From positions 1 to 14,264 of the forward strand of contig JAUMXD010000036.1 in assembly GCA_030529305.1 (NCBI GenBank): DNA of 14,264 nt, written 5' to 3'. The translations under genes and the position numbers were made by a program. The first letter of the stretch is position 1; each line of letters starts with the position of its first letter. The notes below the pieces were generated by a model that saw nothing but the letters and a program-made list of their open reading frames with translations, was not told where the DNA came from and did not search any database. The DNA is from Allobrachymonas sp. (lineage in GTDB: Bacteria > Pseudomonadota > Gammaproteobacteria > Burkholderiales > Burkholderiaceae). This document shows positions 1 through 7,205 of this stretch, piece by piece.

Positions 1-636
1 AGGAAACTGCGCGCTTTTGGTAAACGCCCCCACCATGATGAGGCCGATGGCCGTGTAGAAAGTGGGGCTGGCGGGCAGGTTGGGCAGTTGCGTCACGATG
101 TCGCTGATGCGCCAGGTGCCAGTCAGCTGCCCGAGCATGACGATGCCACCGAGCATGGCCAGGCCGCCTGCGCCCGTGATCAGCATGGCCTGCTGGGCCG
201 ATTTGCGCGCGGCTTCGTCTTCGTGGTTGAAGCCCACCAGCAGGAATGAGAGCAGGCTGGTCAGCTCCCAGAACATGAAGAGTTGCAGCACATTGTTGGC
301 GCTTACGCAGCCCACCATCGCCGTGGCGAACAGGCTCAGCAATACATAAGCGCGGCGCTGCTGCGGGTGGCCGTCCAGATAGCCGCCTGCGTAGATGAAC
401 ACGGCGCTGCCCACGCCCAGAATCATCAGCAGCATCAGGGCCGAAAGGCCGTCGATGCGCACATCCAGGCTGGCGTTGAGGGCCGGAATCCACTCGGCGC
501 TGAAGGCCCAGGGCAGGGGCGCTGCCAGCAGTTTGAACAGCAGCAGCGCCAGGCCGCCCAGCGGAATCAGCGTCCACAAAAAGCGCTCGGCAATGGGCAT
601 GGGCGCGGTGTTGGTTCCAGAAGCGTGTGGCGTCAT
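1..636 (-). CDS. Partial MrpA/NuoL-like proton-conducting membrane subunit (N-terminal part)
   Basis: The frame reads leftward and is open to the window edge, giving 212 residues from the ATG at 636-634. The product is a hydrophobic inner-membrane protein of the NuoL/ND5/MrpA family, which moves protons or Na+ in multisubunit cation/H+ antiporters or complex I relatives. Two hallmarks are visible: FWELTS in a transmembrane helix, with the conserved membrane glutamate, and GAFTKSAQFP at the edge, with the family's key lysine. RIDGLSALM matches the usual start of the conserved core. The start is uncertain: ATG 636 and ATG 600 both lack a clear ribosome-binding site, and the frame stays open upstream to a TGA at 894-892. 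MrpA fits better than NuoL because no other nuo gene is visible, but only one end of the locus is seen. Confidence 0.8.
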   Translation of the reverse strand, partial: MTPHASGTNTAPMPIAERFLWTLIPLGGLALLLFKLLAAPLPWAFSAEWIPALNASLDVRIDGLSALMLLMILGVGSAVFIYAGGYLDGHPQQRRAYVLLSLFATAMVGCVSANNVLQLFMFWELTSLLSFLLVGFNHEDEAARKSAQQAMLITGAGGLAMLGGIVMLGQLTGTWRISDIVTQLPNLPASPTFYTAIGLIMVGAFTKSAQFP

Positions 637-1220
637 GGGCAAAAGGGGCAGCGGGGCTGCCGCATTCGTTTCGGGGCGCGAAAAGATGATCGCGGGCGCT
701 TGCTTGCCGCACTGGCCGCAAGGGGTCAGCGGGCGGGTGGCCGTGCCGCATGGCGAAATGGATTCGCCGCAGGGCGCTTGTGCCGCAGCAGGCAAGATCA
801 ATGATTGACCCAGGCCACGGCGCGCCAAGGCTTGGCACGGCTTGCAGAAACGGTTGATGTTACTGCATTTGCCCTGTGGCTTTTGGGGCAATCATCGGCA
901 TGGGTGGGCCGCTTTCTGAGATGGCGGTTATGGCAGGGCTTGAATATGGGCGTGACGGCAGCACCGCTGCTTCGAGTAGGGGCATTGGGCTTGCGGCATA
1001 TTGTGATCGTTCAAAATCCGGGTCTGCGCAAGAATATGAATGAACCTCATACGCGGCCTTGCTCTGGTTTGAGATGTTGGGCATGCGTGCGTTATTGATG
1101 TGTCTTGGGCTTTGATCGTGCTGATCGCGCGCGTAGCCCGGTTTGCGGCGCGGCCTGATGCGCCATTGCTTGTTTTTTTGTTGTTTTCTGTTTTTGTCAT
1201 CTCGCTTTCTTGAATCTGCC
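637..1220. other. Divergent intergenic region with hairpins, no convincing gene
   Basis: This gap separates the leftward MrpA-like gene from rightward copA. Short open frames exist on both strands but none has a ribosome-binding site or recognisable product. Perfect inverted repeats are visible at 647-661 (GGCAGC/GCTGCC, 3-nt loop) and 752-768 (GGCGAA/TTCGCC, 5-nt loop), both in the leader side of the MrpA-like gene. A further 5-bp stem at 1147-1164 is followed by a T-rich tract at 1171-1195 just before copA. I found no clear sigma-70 promoter and no CueR-like dyad. Confidence 0.5.
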
Positions 1221-3680
1221 ATGCCAAGTCACCCTTCTTCTTCCGTGCAGTCTTTTCAGCTGTCTGTAGCAGACATCACCTGCGCCGCTTGCGTGGGCCG
1301 CGTGGAAAAAGCCCTGCTCAAAGTGCCCGGCGTGCAAGCTGCCAGCGTCAATCTGGCCAGCGAACAGGCCAGCGTCACGGCCGATGCCAGTGTCACGGCT
1401 GCCCAGCTGCAAGCCGCGGTCGAGGCCGCTGGCTACGGCGTGCGCACGGCCACGTTTGAATTGCAGATTCAGGACATGAGCTGCGCGGCCTGCGTGGGCC
1501 GCGTGGAAAAGGCGCTGCGCCAGGTGCCCGGCGTGCTCGATGCCAGCGTGAACCTGGCGAGCGAAAAAGCCACGGTGCAGGTGCTGCAAGGCGTGTCGTT
1601 CGCCAGCTTGCTGGCAGCGGCACAGGCCGCCGGGTACCAGGCCAGCGCCGTGTCGCAGGCGGGCAGCGCACCTGCCGCCAATGGCAAAGCCTGGCCGCAG
1701 TGGTGGCCGGTGGCGCTGGGCGGCGTGCTCACGGCGCCGCTGGTGCTGCCCATGGCGCTGATGCCTTTTGGCATCCACTGGATGCCGCCCGGCTGGGTGC
1801 AGTTTCTGCTGGCCACGCCCGTGCAATTCGTGCTGGGCGCGCGTTTTTATCGCGCGGCCTGGGGTGCGATCAAGGCGCGCAGCGGCAATATGGACGTGCT
1901 GGTGGCGCTGGGCACCTCGTCAGCCTACGGCCTGTCGGTTTATCTGTTGTGGCAGCACTGGCAGCATGTTCAGGCGGGCGGCCACGGGCACGAGCCGCAC
2001 CTGTACTTCGAGGCCTCTGCGGCGGTGATCACGCTGGTGCTGCTGGGCAAATGGCTGGAAGCGCGCGCCAAGCGCCAAACGCTGGCGGCCATTGCGGCGC
2101 TCAATGCCCTGCGCCCGGTCACGGCCTGCGTGCTGGTGAACGGGCAAGAGGTGCAAACTCCCGTTGAACAACTGGCCGTGGGCGACATCGTGCTGGTGCG
2201 CCCGGGCGAGCGCGTGGCGGTGGATGGCATCGTGCAAGACGGGCAAAGCCACATCGACGAATCGCTCATCACCGGCGAGAGCCTGCCCGTGGCGCGCGGC
2301 GTGGGCGAGCGCGTGACGGGCGGATCGGTCAATGGCGAAGGCGTGCTGCGCGTGCGCACCACGGCCATCGGCACGGAAACCACGCTGGCGCGCATCATCC
2401 GCATGGTCGAATCGGCCCAGGCCGCCAAGGCGCCCATCCAGCGCGTGGTGGACAAGGTCAGTGCCGTGTTCGTGCCCGCCGTGCTGGTGGTGGCCGCAGC
2501 CACCTTCATCGGCTGGTGGCTGTACAGCGGCCAGCTGGAGCCCTCGCTCATCCACGCCGTGGCCGTGCTGGTGATTGCCTGCCCCTGCGCGCTGGGCCTG
2601 GCCACGCCCACGGCCATCATGGCAGGCACGGGCGTGGCGGCGCGCCACGGCATCTTGATCAAGGATGCGCAGGCGCTGGAAATCGCCCATGCCGTTACCG
2701 CCGTGGCCTTTGACAAAACCGGCACCTTGACGGAAGGCAAACCGGCGCTGGTGGCTTGCGAAGCCGCCGCAGGCGCATCAGCCGACGAAGTGCTGCAACT
2801 GGCCGCCGCCCTGCAACAGCACAGCGAACACCCGCTGGCGCGCGCGGTGATGCACAAAGTGCAAGAGCAAGGCGTGGCCGTGCCGCCGGTGCAAAACGCC
2901 CAGGCCCTGGCCGGGCGCGGCGTGCAGGGCGAAGTGGCCGGCCAGGCCCTGCTGCTGGGCAGCCCCCGCCTGCTGCAAGAAAGCGGCGCCAGCGCAGGCG
3001 CTTTGCAGGCGCGGGCCGATGCCTGGCAAGAGCAGGGCTACAGCATCGCCTGGCTGATGCGCGGCCCTGCTTCGGGCGCAGGTTTAGGCGCAGGCGAGCA
3101 AATTGGCGCGCAGCTGCTGGGCCTGCTGGCCTTTGGTGACACCATCAAGCCTGCCTCGCATCAGGCGGTGCAGCGTTTGCATGAATTGGGCATCAAAATC
3201 GTGATGCTCACGGGCGATAACGCAGGCAGCGCGCAAGCTGTGGCGCGCGCGTTGAAGATCGACGAAGTGCATGCCCAGTTGCTGCCCGACGACAAGGCCC
3301 GCATCATCGGCGAGCTGCGCCAGCGCGGCGAAGTGGTGGCCATGGTGGGCGACGGCCTGAACGATGCGCCCAGCCTCGTGGCGGCCGACGTGGGCCTGGC
3401 CGTTTCCACCGGCACCGATGTGGCGATGGAAGCCGCCGGCATCACCCTGATGCGTGGCGCCCCGCTGCTGGTGGCCGATGCACTGGACGTTTCGCGCCGC
3501 ACCTACAGCAAGATCCGGCAGGGCCTGTTCTGGGCCTTTTTGTACAACACCCTGGGCATCCCGCTGGCGGCCTTTGGCATGCTCAACCCCATGGTGGCGG
3601 GGGCGGCCATGGCCTTCAGCAGCGTGAGCGTGGTGCTCAATGCGCTGACGCTGCGGCGCTGGCGGGCCAGCGCGCGTTGA
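1221..3680 (+). CDS. copA: Cu(+)-exporting P1B-type ATPase CopA
   Basis: An inner-membrane ATPase of 819 residues that exports Cu(I) (or Ag(I)) from the cytoplasm. Two N-terminal heavy-metal-associated domains carry CAAC at residues 21-24 and 88-91. Further motifs in order are TGES (351-354), the intramembrane metal site CPC (454-456), the phosphorylated aspartate in DKTGT (D498), the HP dipeptide (537-538) and GDGLNDAP (710-717). Near the C-terminus, FLYN and a later MAFSS supply the YN and MxxSS residues typical of the Cu(+) P1B-1 group, so copper is better supported than zinc or cadmium. The ATG at 1221 is chosen because family members begin shortly before the first metal-binding domain. 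The frame extends to ATG codons at 1143 and 1158, but this adds a Phe/Cys-rich stretch and neither has a ribosome-binding site. No adjacent copper regulator or chaperone gene is present. Confidence 0.95.
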   Translation: MPSHPSSSVQSFQLSVADITCAACVGRVEKALLKVPGVQAASVNLASEQASVTADASVTAAQLQAAVEAAGYGVRTATFELQIQDMSCAACVGRVEKALRQVPGVLDASVNLASEKATVQVLQGVSFASLLAAAQAAGYQASAVSQAGSAPAANGKAWPQWWPVALGGVLTAPLVLPMALMPFGIHWMPPGWVQFLLATPVQFVLGARFYRAAWGAIKARSGNMDVLVALGTSSAYGLSVYLLWQHWQHVQAGGHGHEPHLYFEASAAVITLVLLGKWLEARAKRQTLAAIAALNALRPVTACVLVNGQEVQTPVEQLAVGDIVLVRPGERVAVDGIVQDGQSHIDESLITGESLPVARGVGERVTGGSVNGEGVLRVRTTAIGTETTLARIIRMVESAQAAKAPIQRVVDKVSAVFVPAVLVVAAATFIGWWLYSGQLEPSLIHAVAVLVIACPCALGLATPTAIMAGTGVAARHGILIKDAQALEIAHAVTAVAFDKTGTLTEGKPALVACEAAAGASADEVLQLAAALQQHSEHPLARAVMHKVQEQGVAVPPVQNAQALAGRGVQGEVAGQALLLGSPRLLQESGASAGALQARADAWQEQGYSIAWLMRGPASGAGLGAGEQIGAQLLGLLAFGDTIKPASHQAVQRLHELGIKIVMLTGDNAGSAQAVARALKIDEVHAQLLPDDKARIIGELRQRGEVVAMVGDGLNDAPSLVAADVGLAVSTGTDVAMEAAGITLMRGAPLLVADALDVSRRTYSKIRQGLFWAFLYNTLGIPLAAFGMLNPMVAGAAMAFSSVSVVLNALTLRRWRASAR
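1254..1655 (+). repeat. Tandem duplication of the CopA metal-binding domain (201-bp period)
   Basis: The two metal-binding domains lie exactly 67 residues (201 nt) apart, measured between the two CAAC motifs at nucleotides 1281 and 1482. Across residues 21-52 and 88-119, 26 of 32 positions are identical by hand alignment, including a shared [12 protein letters not shown]. This looks like an internal gene duplication or homogenisation of the two domains. Confidence 0.85.
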
Positions 3681-3870
3681 CGCAGCCTTGGCGGCAATCA
3701 CGGGGATGGGGCTGTGCTTGGGCCGTCTCTGAGACCGCTGCGCGTCTGGCGCTGGCGCCGATCATCTTGGCCATTGGAATGAGCAAGGCTTTGAACTCAC
3801 TTGTGGCGCACGTATCAACAACGCGCCGACAACGCGCGAGCCATCTTGAAGCCGCAGCCCAAATTCGGGC

Positions 3871-3896
3871 AAAGAAAAAGGGCCTGTATGGCCCTT
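3871..3896 (-). terminator. Rho-independent terminator of the ydcH-like gene
   Basis: On the minus strand AAGGGCC, a 5-nt loop (ATACA) and GGCCCTT form a perfect 7-bp stem at 3878-3896. The second arm runs straight into more T residues (TTTTT, C, TTT). It lies about 50 bp past the stop of the leftward ydcH-like gene. Confidence 0.75.
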
Positions 3897-3910
3897 GATG
3901 TTTGGCGCAG

Positions 3911-3933
3911 GCGGCTTGCCTGGTGCAAGCCGC
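3911..3933 (-). terminator. Strong 3' hairpin after the ydcH-like gene, no U-tract
   Basis: GCGGCTTGC (3911-3919), a 5-nt loop and GCAAGCCGC (3925-3933) form a perfect 9-bp stem 13 bp past the ydcH-like stop codon. No T-run follows on either strand, so alone it is not a classical terminator. It may protect the transcript 3' end or pause polymerase ahead of the terminator at 3871-3896. Confidence 0.5.
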
Positions 3934-3946
3934 TTGGCGTTCGCGC

Positions 3947-4165
3947 TTACTTGGCCGAGGCCTTCAGCAGGATTTGATACAGCTCGTCTTTGAGGGCGAG
4001 CTTTTGCTTTTTCAGCGTTTCGATCTCCAGCTCGCCCACGGGGGAGATGTGTTTCTCCATCTCGGTGATTTTTTCGTCCAGCTCGTTGTGCTCGTTGAAC
4101 AGACGCTCGAAGTGGCGGTCTTCGGTTTTGAGGCGGGAAATCAGATCGCGGTATTCAGGAAACAT
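3947..4165 (-). CDS. YdcH family (DUF465) small coiled-coil protein
   Basis: A 72-residue, highly charged protein starting MFPEYRDLISRLK and ending in a lysine-rich tail. Length, the opening (FPEY..LI..LK), the central Leu/Glu/Lys heptads (HNELDEKITEME) and the LKKQKLALKDE segment match the YdcH/DUF465 family, whose role is unknown. It is predicted almost entirely helical and cytoplasmic. The ATG at 4165-4163 is preceded by AAAGGG at good spacing. A longer in-frame start at 4465 exists, but the added residues look like translated non-coding DNA and the family is always short. The gene is monocistronic, with hairpins immediately downstream. Confidence 0.9.
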   Translation of the reverse strand: MFPEYRDLISRLKTEDRHFERLFNEHNELDEKITEMEKHISPVGELEIETLKKQKLALKDELYQILLKASAK

Positions 4166-4492
4166 AAGAGCCCTTTCTGGTTGGCGGGGGCCGTGGCGGC
4201 CTTCCCAAAGCGCGGAATTGCACCCTTGCAACCCCGCTTGATCATGCATGCTCATAGTATAAGCCGCCCGCCTGCAGCAACGGCTGCCCAAAGGCTTTTT
4301 TGCCGAGGGAAAAGCCGTTCCAAACAGCATGGCAAACGTAGCGGCCGGGCTTGCAAAGCGTAGGGCTTTGTGGCGCGATGGCTGGGAATGCAAGCAGATT
4401 GGCAGCAAAATGCGGGGCAAACCAAGCAAAACGCAAGCCGGGCGCAAGCGATGCGAACCAGCCATACCTCAAATCAGCACAGGAGCGAAACG
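4166..4492. other. Divergent intergenic region between the ydcH-like and rhodanese genes
   Basis: About 330 bp without a supported gene. It holds a candidate -10 box for the leftward gene (4256-4261), two mutually exclusive inverted repeats (GGCTTTT/AAAAGCC at 4293-4316 and AACGGC/GCCGTT at 4279-4319), and a small stem CAAAGC/GCTTTG at 4354-4370. No clear promoter for the rhodanese gene was found. Confidence 0.45.
4256..4261 (-). promoter_or_regulatory. Candidate -10 box for the ydcH-like gene
   Basis: The minus strand reads TATACT, a 5/6 match to the sigma-70 -10 consensus, about 90 bp upstream of the ydcH-like ATG. No good -35 box lies at 16-18 bp, so this is only a candidate. Confidence 0.3.
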
Positions 4493-4903
4493 ATGAACAG
4501 CCGCTTGAACGATGTCGATGAAATCACGCCCGAGCAGGCTTTAGCCTGGCAGCAAAGCGGTGAGGCGGTGATTGTGGACGTGCGCACCGAGGCCGAGCGC
4601 ACCTGGGTGGGCGTGGTGCCCGGCTCTTTGGGCCTGAGCTGGCTGAACTGGCCCGGCATGCAGCCCAATGCCGACTTTGATGCGGGCATTCAAAGCATTG
4701 CGGCGCACCACCCGGGCAAAAAGCTGCTCTTCTTGTGCCGCAGCGGCGCGCGCTCCATTGCAGCGGCCCAGCGCGCGGGCGATCTGGGGCTGGATCATTG
4801 CTACAGCATCCTCGAAGGGTTTGAAGGCGAGCTGGATGAACAGCAACATCGCGGCCAGCTCAATGGCTGGCGCTACCGTGGCTTGCCCTGGGTGCAGCGC
4901 TGA
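4493..4903 (+). CDS. Single-domain rhodanese-like sulfurtransferase
   Basis: A 136-residue cytoplasmic protein with one rhodanese fold. Members transfer sulfane sulfur to an acceptor, or act as persulfide carriers, through an active-site cysteine. Visible are the domain opening ITPEQALAW, the conserved VIVDVRTEAER (around 26-36), and the active-site loop CRSGARS with catalytic Cys82. The final YRGLPW fits small bacterial rhodaneses of this size. There is no signal peptide. The ATG at 4493 follows AGGAG (4480-4484) at suitable spacing. The frame is open further upstream, but those residues are not rhodanese-like. The partner and sulfur donor cannot be told from the sequence. It precedes the SRPBCC gene by 106 bp on the same strand. 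Confidence 0.9.
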   Translation: MNSRLNDVDEITPEQALAWQQSGEAVIVDVRTEAERTWVGVVPGSLGLSWLNWPGMQPNADFDAGIQSIAAHHPGKKLLFLCRSGARSIAAAQRAGDLGLDHCYSILEGFEGELDEQQHRGQLNGWRYRGLPWVQR

Positions 4904-4910
4904 TGCCGAA

Positions 4911-4940
4911 TTGACGTGGCGCTGGAAAACAGCTGATATA
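4911..4940 (+). promoter_or_regulatory. Candidate sigma-70 promoter for the SRPBCC gene
   Basis: TTGACG (5/6 match to the -35 box) at 4911-4916 is followed 18 bp later by GATATA at 4935-4940, a weak -10; TATAGA two bases on is an alternative. It sits about 70 bp ahead of the SRPBCC start and would separate that gene from rhodanese transcription. Spacing is not ideal. Confidence 0.35.
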
Positions 4941-5009
4941 GAGCCAGATCGCCGATCAACGCCAATAGGCTCAGCAGGCAAAGGCAGGTTGGCGCTGGAT
5001 GGAGGAAGC

Positions 5010-5546
5010 ATGTTTTCTTTCAAAGTGCTGGTGAGTGTGCTGAGCCTTGGGTTGGCGCTGGCTTTAGGGCTTGCGGTTTAGCTGGCGCCGTCCGAGCAAA
5101 CGCAAACCTTGCAAACGGTGTTTCAGGCGCCACCCGAAGCGGTTTTTGCCGTGGTCAGCAATAACCGCGATTGGCGTTACCGCAGCTCACTGGATGATTT
5201 GCGCATTTTGGAAACGGATGACCGCGGCTGGGAGGTTTGGGAAGAGCGCAGCCAGGGCCGCACGATCCGTTTCACGACGCAGGCGAAAGAGCCGCCTGCG
5301 TTTTATGCGTTCACCATGCAGGGGGAAGGTTTCAGCGGCCGCTGGCAGGCCCGTTTCGAGCCATTGCCCGGTGGTCACACGCGCTTCACCGCAACCGAGC
5401 ACATCGTGTTTGATGGGGCGTTCATGCGCCTCATGGGCTGGTGCTGCATGGATCTGGCGGGCTATATGCGCACCTATCAGGAAGATGTGCGCCGCAAACT
5501 GGGCGAGCGGCCTGGCCCTGTTGCTGCAGATGCCCCGCATGGCTGA
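5010..5546 (+). pseudogene. SRPBCC-domain protein gene interrupted by an in-frame TAG
   Basis: An ATG at 5010 sits right after a strong ribosome-binding site (GGAGGAAG, 5001-5008). It opens a 23-codon hydrophobic leader (MFSFKVLVSVLSL...), then TAG at 5079-5081. The same frame continues without a further stop to TGA 5544-5546 and encodes an intact START/SRPBCC (polyketide cyclase-like) domain: FQAPPEAVFAVVSNNRDW, a beta-rich middle and a C-terminal helix around LAGYMRTYQEDV. The leader would be a signal anchor for a ligand-binding domain outside the cytoplasm. Restoring one base at the TAG gives a single 178-residue protein. The domain half alone could only start at TTG 5109 or similar, with no ribosome-binding site. 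Either this is a recent nonsense mutation, a sequencing error, or amber readthrough. The ligand is unknown. Confidence 0.75.
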
Positions 5547-5593
5547 AAAGGTTGTTGTTGGCCCTTGTTGTTTGCCAGGCGGGGCGGGCGTGA

Positions 5594-6967
5594 TTACAGC
5601 CGAAACACGGTAAACCCCGCTTCGGCTGCTGCGTGCCGGTCGTACAGGCTTTTGATGTCGGCCAGAATGGGCTGTGCGCCGCGTGTGAAGGACTTGAGCT
5701 GCGCGGGCGTGAGCGCACGATAGGCGCTGTGGCCTACGGCCACCACGAGCACGTCCACGGGCCGGCTGGCGTCGATGCTTTGCAGGGTGATGCCGTATGC
5801 GCGCTGCACCTCGTCGGCATCGGCCACGGGGTCGCTCACCACCACTTGCATGCCCCAGTTCTGGAATTCGCGCACCATGTCCATGACCTTGCTGTTGCGA
5901 ATGTCGGGGCAATTTTCCTTGAAGGTGATGCCCAGCACGCCCACGGTGCAGCGCGGGGCGTCCATGCCCTGGCGCAGCATCAGCTGGATGGTGCGGCGCG
6001 CCGCGTAGCGGCCCATGTTGTCGTTGATGCGGCGGCCCGCCAGAATCACCTGCGGGTTGTAGCCCACCATCTGCGCTTTGTAGGTGAGGTAATAGGGGTC
6101 CACGCCAATGCAATGTCCGCCCACCAGGCCGGGGCGAAAGGGCAAGAAGTTCCACTTGCTGCCAGCGGCTTCAAGCACTTCCAGCGTGTCGATCCCCAAG
6201 CGCGCGAACAGCACCGAAAGTTCGTTGACGAAGGCGATGTTCAGGTCGCGCTGGGTGTTTTCAATCACCTTGGCGGCCTCGGCCACGCGAATGGAGCTGG
6301 CCGGGTAAGTGCCTGCTGTGATGATGCCCGCGTACAAATCATCTATCGCGCGCGCGATGGCCGGCGTGCTGCCGCTGGTGATTTTGCGCACGGTGCTGAG
6401 GGTGTTGACCTTGTCGCCGGGGTTGATGCGCTCGGGGCTGTAGCCGCAGTAAAAGCCTTGCGCGGGGTCGATTTGGCCTTCGTTGCCGCTGTGGATGTAG
6501 GTCAGGCCCGCTGTGCGTTCCAGCACCGGCACGCACACCTCTTCGGTGGCGCCGGGGTAAACGGTGGATTCGTAAATCACGATGTCGCCGGGCTTAAGCG
6601 CACGGCCCACCGTTTCGCTGGCCTGGATGAGCGGCCCCAGATCGGGGTGCTGGGCTTCGTCCACCGGCGTGGGCACGGTCACGATGAAGATGCGGCGATC
6701 GCGCAGGTCTTGCGCATCGTGGCTCAGGCGCAAGTGGGTGGCGGCTTGCAGCTGCTCGGTCGATACTTCCAGCGTGCTGTCGTGTCCGTTTTGCAGTTGT
6801 GCAACGCGCTGCGTGTTGATGTCAAAACCCAGTACGGGGCGCACCTGGCCAAAGGCCACGGCCAGCGGCAGGCCCACATAGCCCAGGCCGATGACGGCGA
6901 TGGGCGGCAGGCTGGCGTCGGATGACGAATGGGCGGGGGGCAAAGCAGAATCAGCAGGGCAGGTCAC
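5594..6967 (-). CDS. tviB: TviB/WbpO-type UDP-N-acetylhexosamine 6-dehydrogenase
   Basis: A 457-residue nucleotide-sugar dehydrogenase of the UDP-glucose/GDP-mannose dehydrogenase superfamily. It oxidises C6 of a UDP-sugar to a uronic acid with two NAD+ for surface polysaccharide synthesis. Visible are the NAD-binding GLGYVG (27-32), TVPTPVD (97-103), YESTVYPG (132-139), GYSPERINPGDK (175-186), AEAAKVIENTQRDLN (229-243), and GGHCIGVDPYY with catalytic Cys286. SKWNFLPFRPGLVGGHC resembles TviB (Vi antigen) and WbpO more than UDP-glucose dehydrogenase, so UDP-GlcNAc or UDP-GalNAc is the likely substrate; exact specificity is not proven. The GTG start at 6967 lacks a clear ribosome-binding site; TTG at 6943 is another option. 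A roughly 10-residue extra segment (about 157-168) precedes GFYCGYSPER. It is divergent from rfbB; no epimerase partner is in view. Confidence 0.88.
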   Translation of the reverse strand: MTCPADSALPPAHSSSDASLPPIAVIGLGYVGLPLAVAFGQVRPVLGFDINTQRVAQLQNGHDSTLEVSTEQLQAATHLRLSHDAQDLRDRRIFIVTVPTPVDEAQHPDLGPLIQASETVGRALKPGDIVIYESTVYPGATEEVCVPVLERTAGLTYIHSGNEGQIDPAQGFYCGYSPERINPGDKVNTLSTVRKITSGSTPAIARAIDDLYAGIITAGTYPASSIRVAEAAKVIENTQRDLNIAFVNELSVLFARLGIDTLEVLEAAGSKWNFLPFRPGLVGGHCIGVDPYYLTYKAQMVGYNPQVILAGRRINDNMGRYAARRTIQLMLRQGMDAPRCTVGVLGITFKENCPDIRNSKVMDMVREFQNWGMQVVVSDPVADADEVQRAYGITLQSIDASRPVDVLVVAVGHSAYRALTPAQLKSFTRGAQPILADIKSLYDRHAAAEAGFTVFRL

Positions 6968-7205
6968 GGTGTGCAGCGCCGGTGCAAGCGGGGCCTGCGG
7001 TGGCGGGTCATTAGAATGCCGGGATTATCCGGCAGGCAGCGGTTAACGCTTGTTGCCAAGAGCGTGCTGCGGTTTGGCGGGCCAACCGCGCATCGCATGC
7101 CAGCCGAGGGGATGGATGGAACAAAAGAACAACAGCCATTCAGAACACAAAGCCGCGCTTGCCTGCCAGGCGCACGAAAGTTGAACAGCAAAGGGCATAC
7201 GAGAG
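6968..7205. promoter_or_regulatory. Divergent regulatory region between tviB and rfbBDA
   Basis: The 238 bp must hold both outward promoters. A 6-bp inverted repeat TGCCGG/CCGGCA with a 6-nt loop lies at 7017-7034. On the minus strand its loop region reads GATAAT (7029-7024), a possible -10 for tviB. A second imperfect hairpin (GCGGTTTGG/CCAACCGC) lies at 7069-7090. No good -35/-10 pair is visible for rfbB. Confidence 0.35.

Larger units (their letters stand above)
3681..3946. other. Convergent intergenic region between copA and the ydcH-like gene
   Basis: Non-coding stretch between two converging genes. It holds the two hairpins described separately (3871-3896 and 3911-3933). Nothing else is recognisable: no T-rich terminator for copA on the plus strand, so the hairpins may act on both transcripts. 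A short palindrome (GTCTC T GAGAC) lies near 3726-3736. Confidence 0.5.

Noticed and set aside
283..808. Two long rightward open frames over the left edge
   Set aside because: They lie antisense to the MrpA-like frame, which has clear family motifs (FWELTS, GAFTKSAQFP). Their translations are low-complexity and unlike any protein family.
1143..1220. Earlier starts for copA (ATG 1143 or 1158) giving a hydrophobic N-terminal extension that looks like a signal peptide
   Set aside because: No ribosome-binding site precedes either ATG, and CopA proteins do not carry signal peptides. The Phe/Cys-rich residues come from the T-rich tract.
860..1227. Leftward open frames in the mrpA-copA gap
   Set aside because: They begin in or near the copA start and code for basic, unstructured sequence with no family resemblance and no ribosome-binding site.
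5633..6925. A 430-codon rightward open frame
   Set aside because: Full-length antisense shadow of the TviB-like dehydrogenase, with His/Ala/Val-rich translation typical of reversed GC-rich genes.
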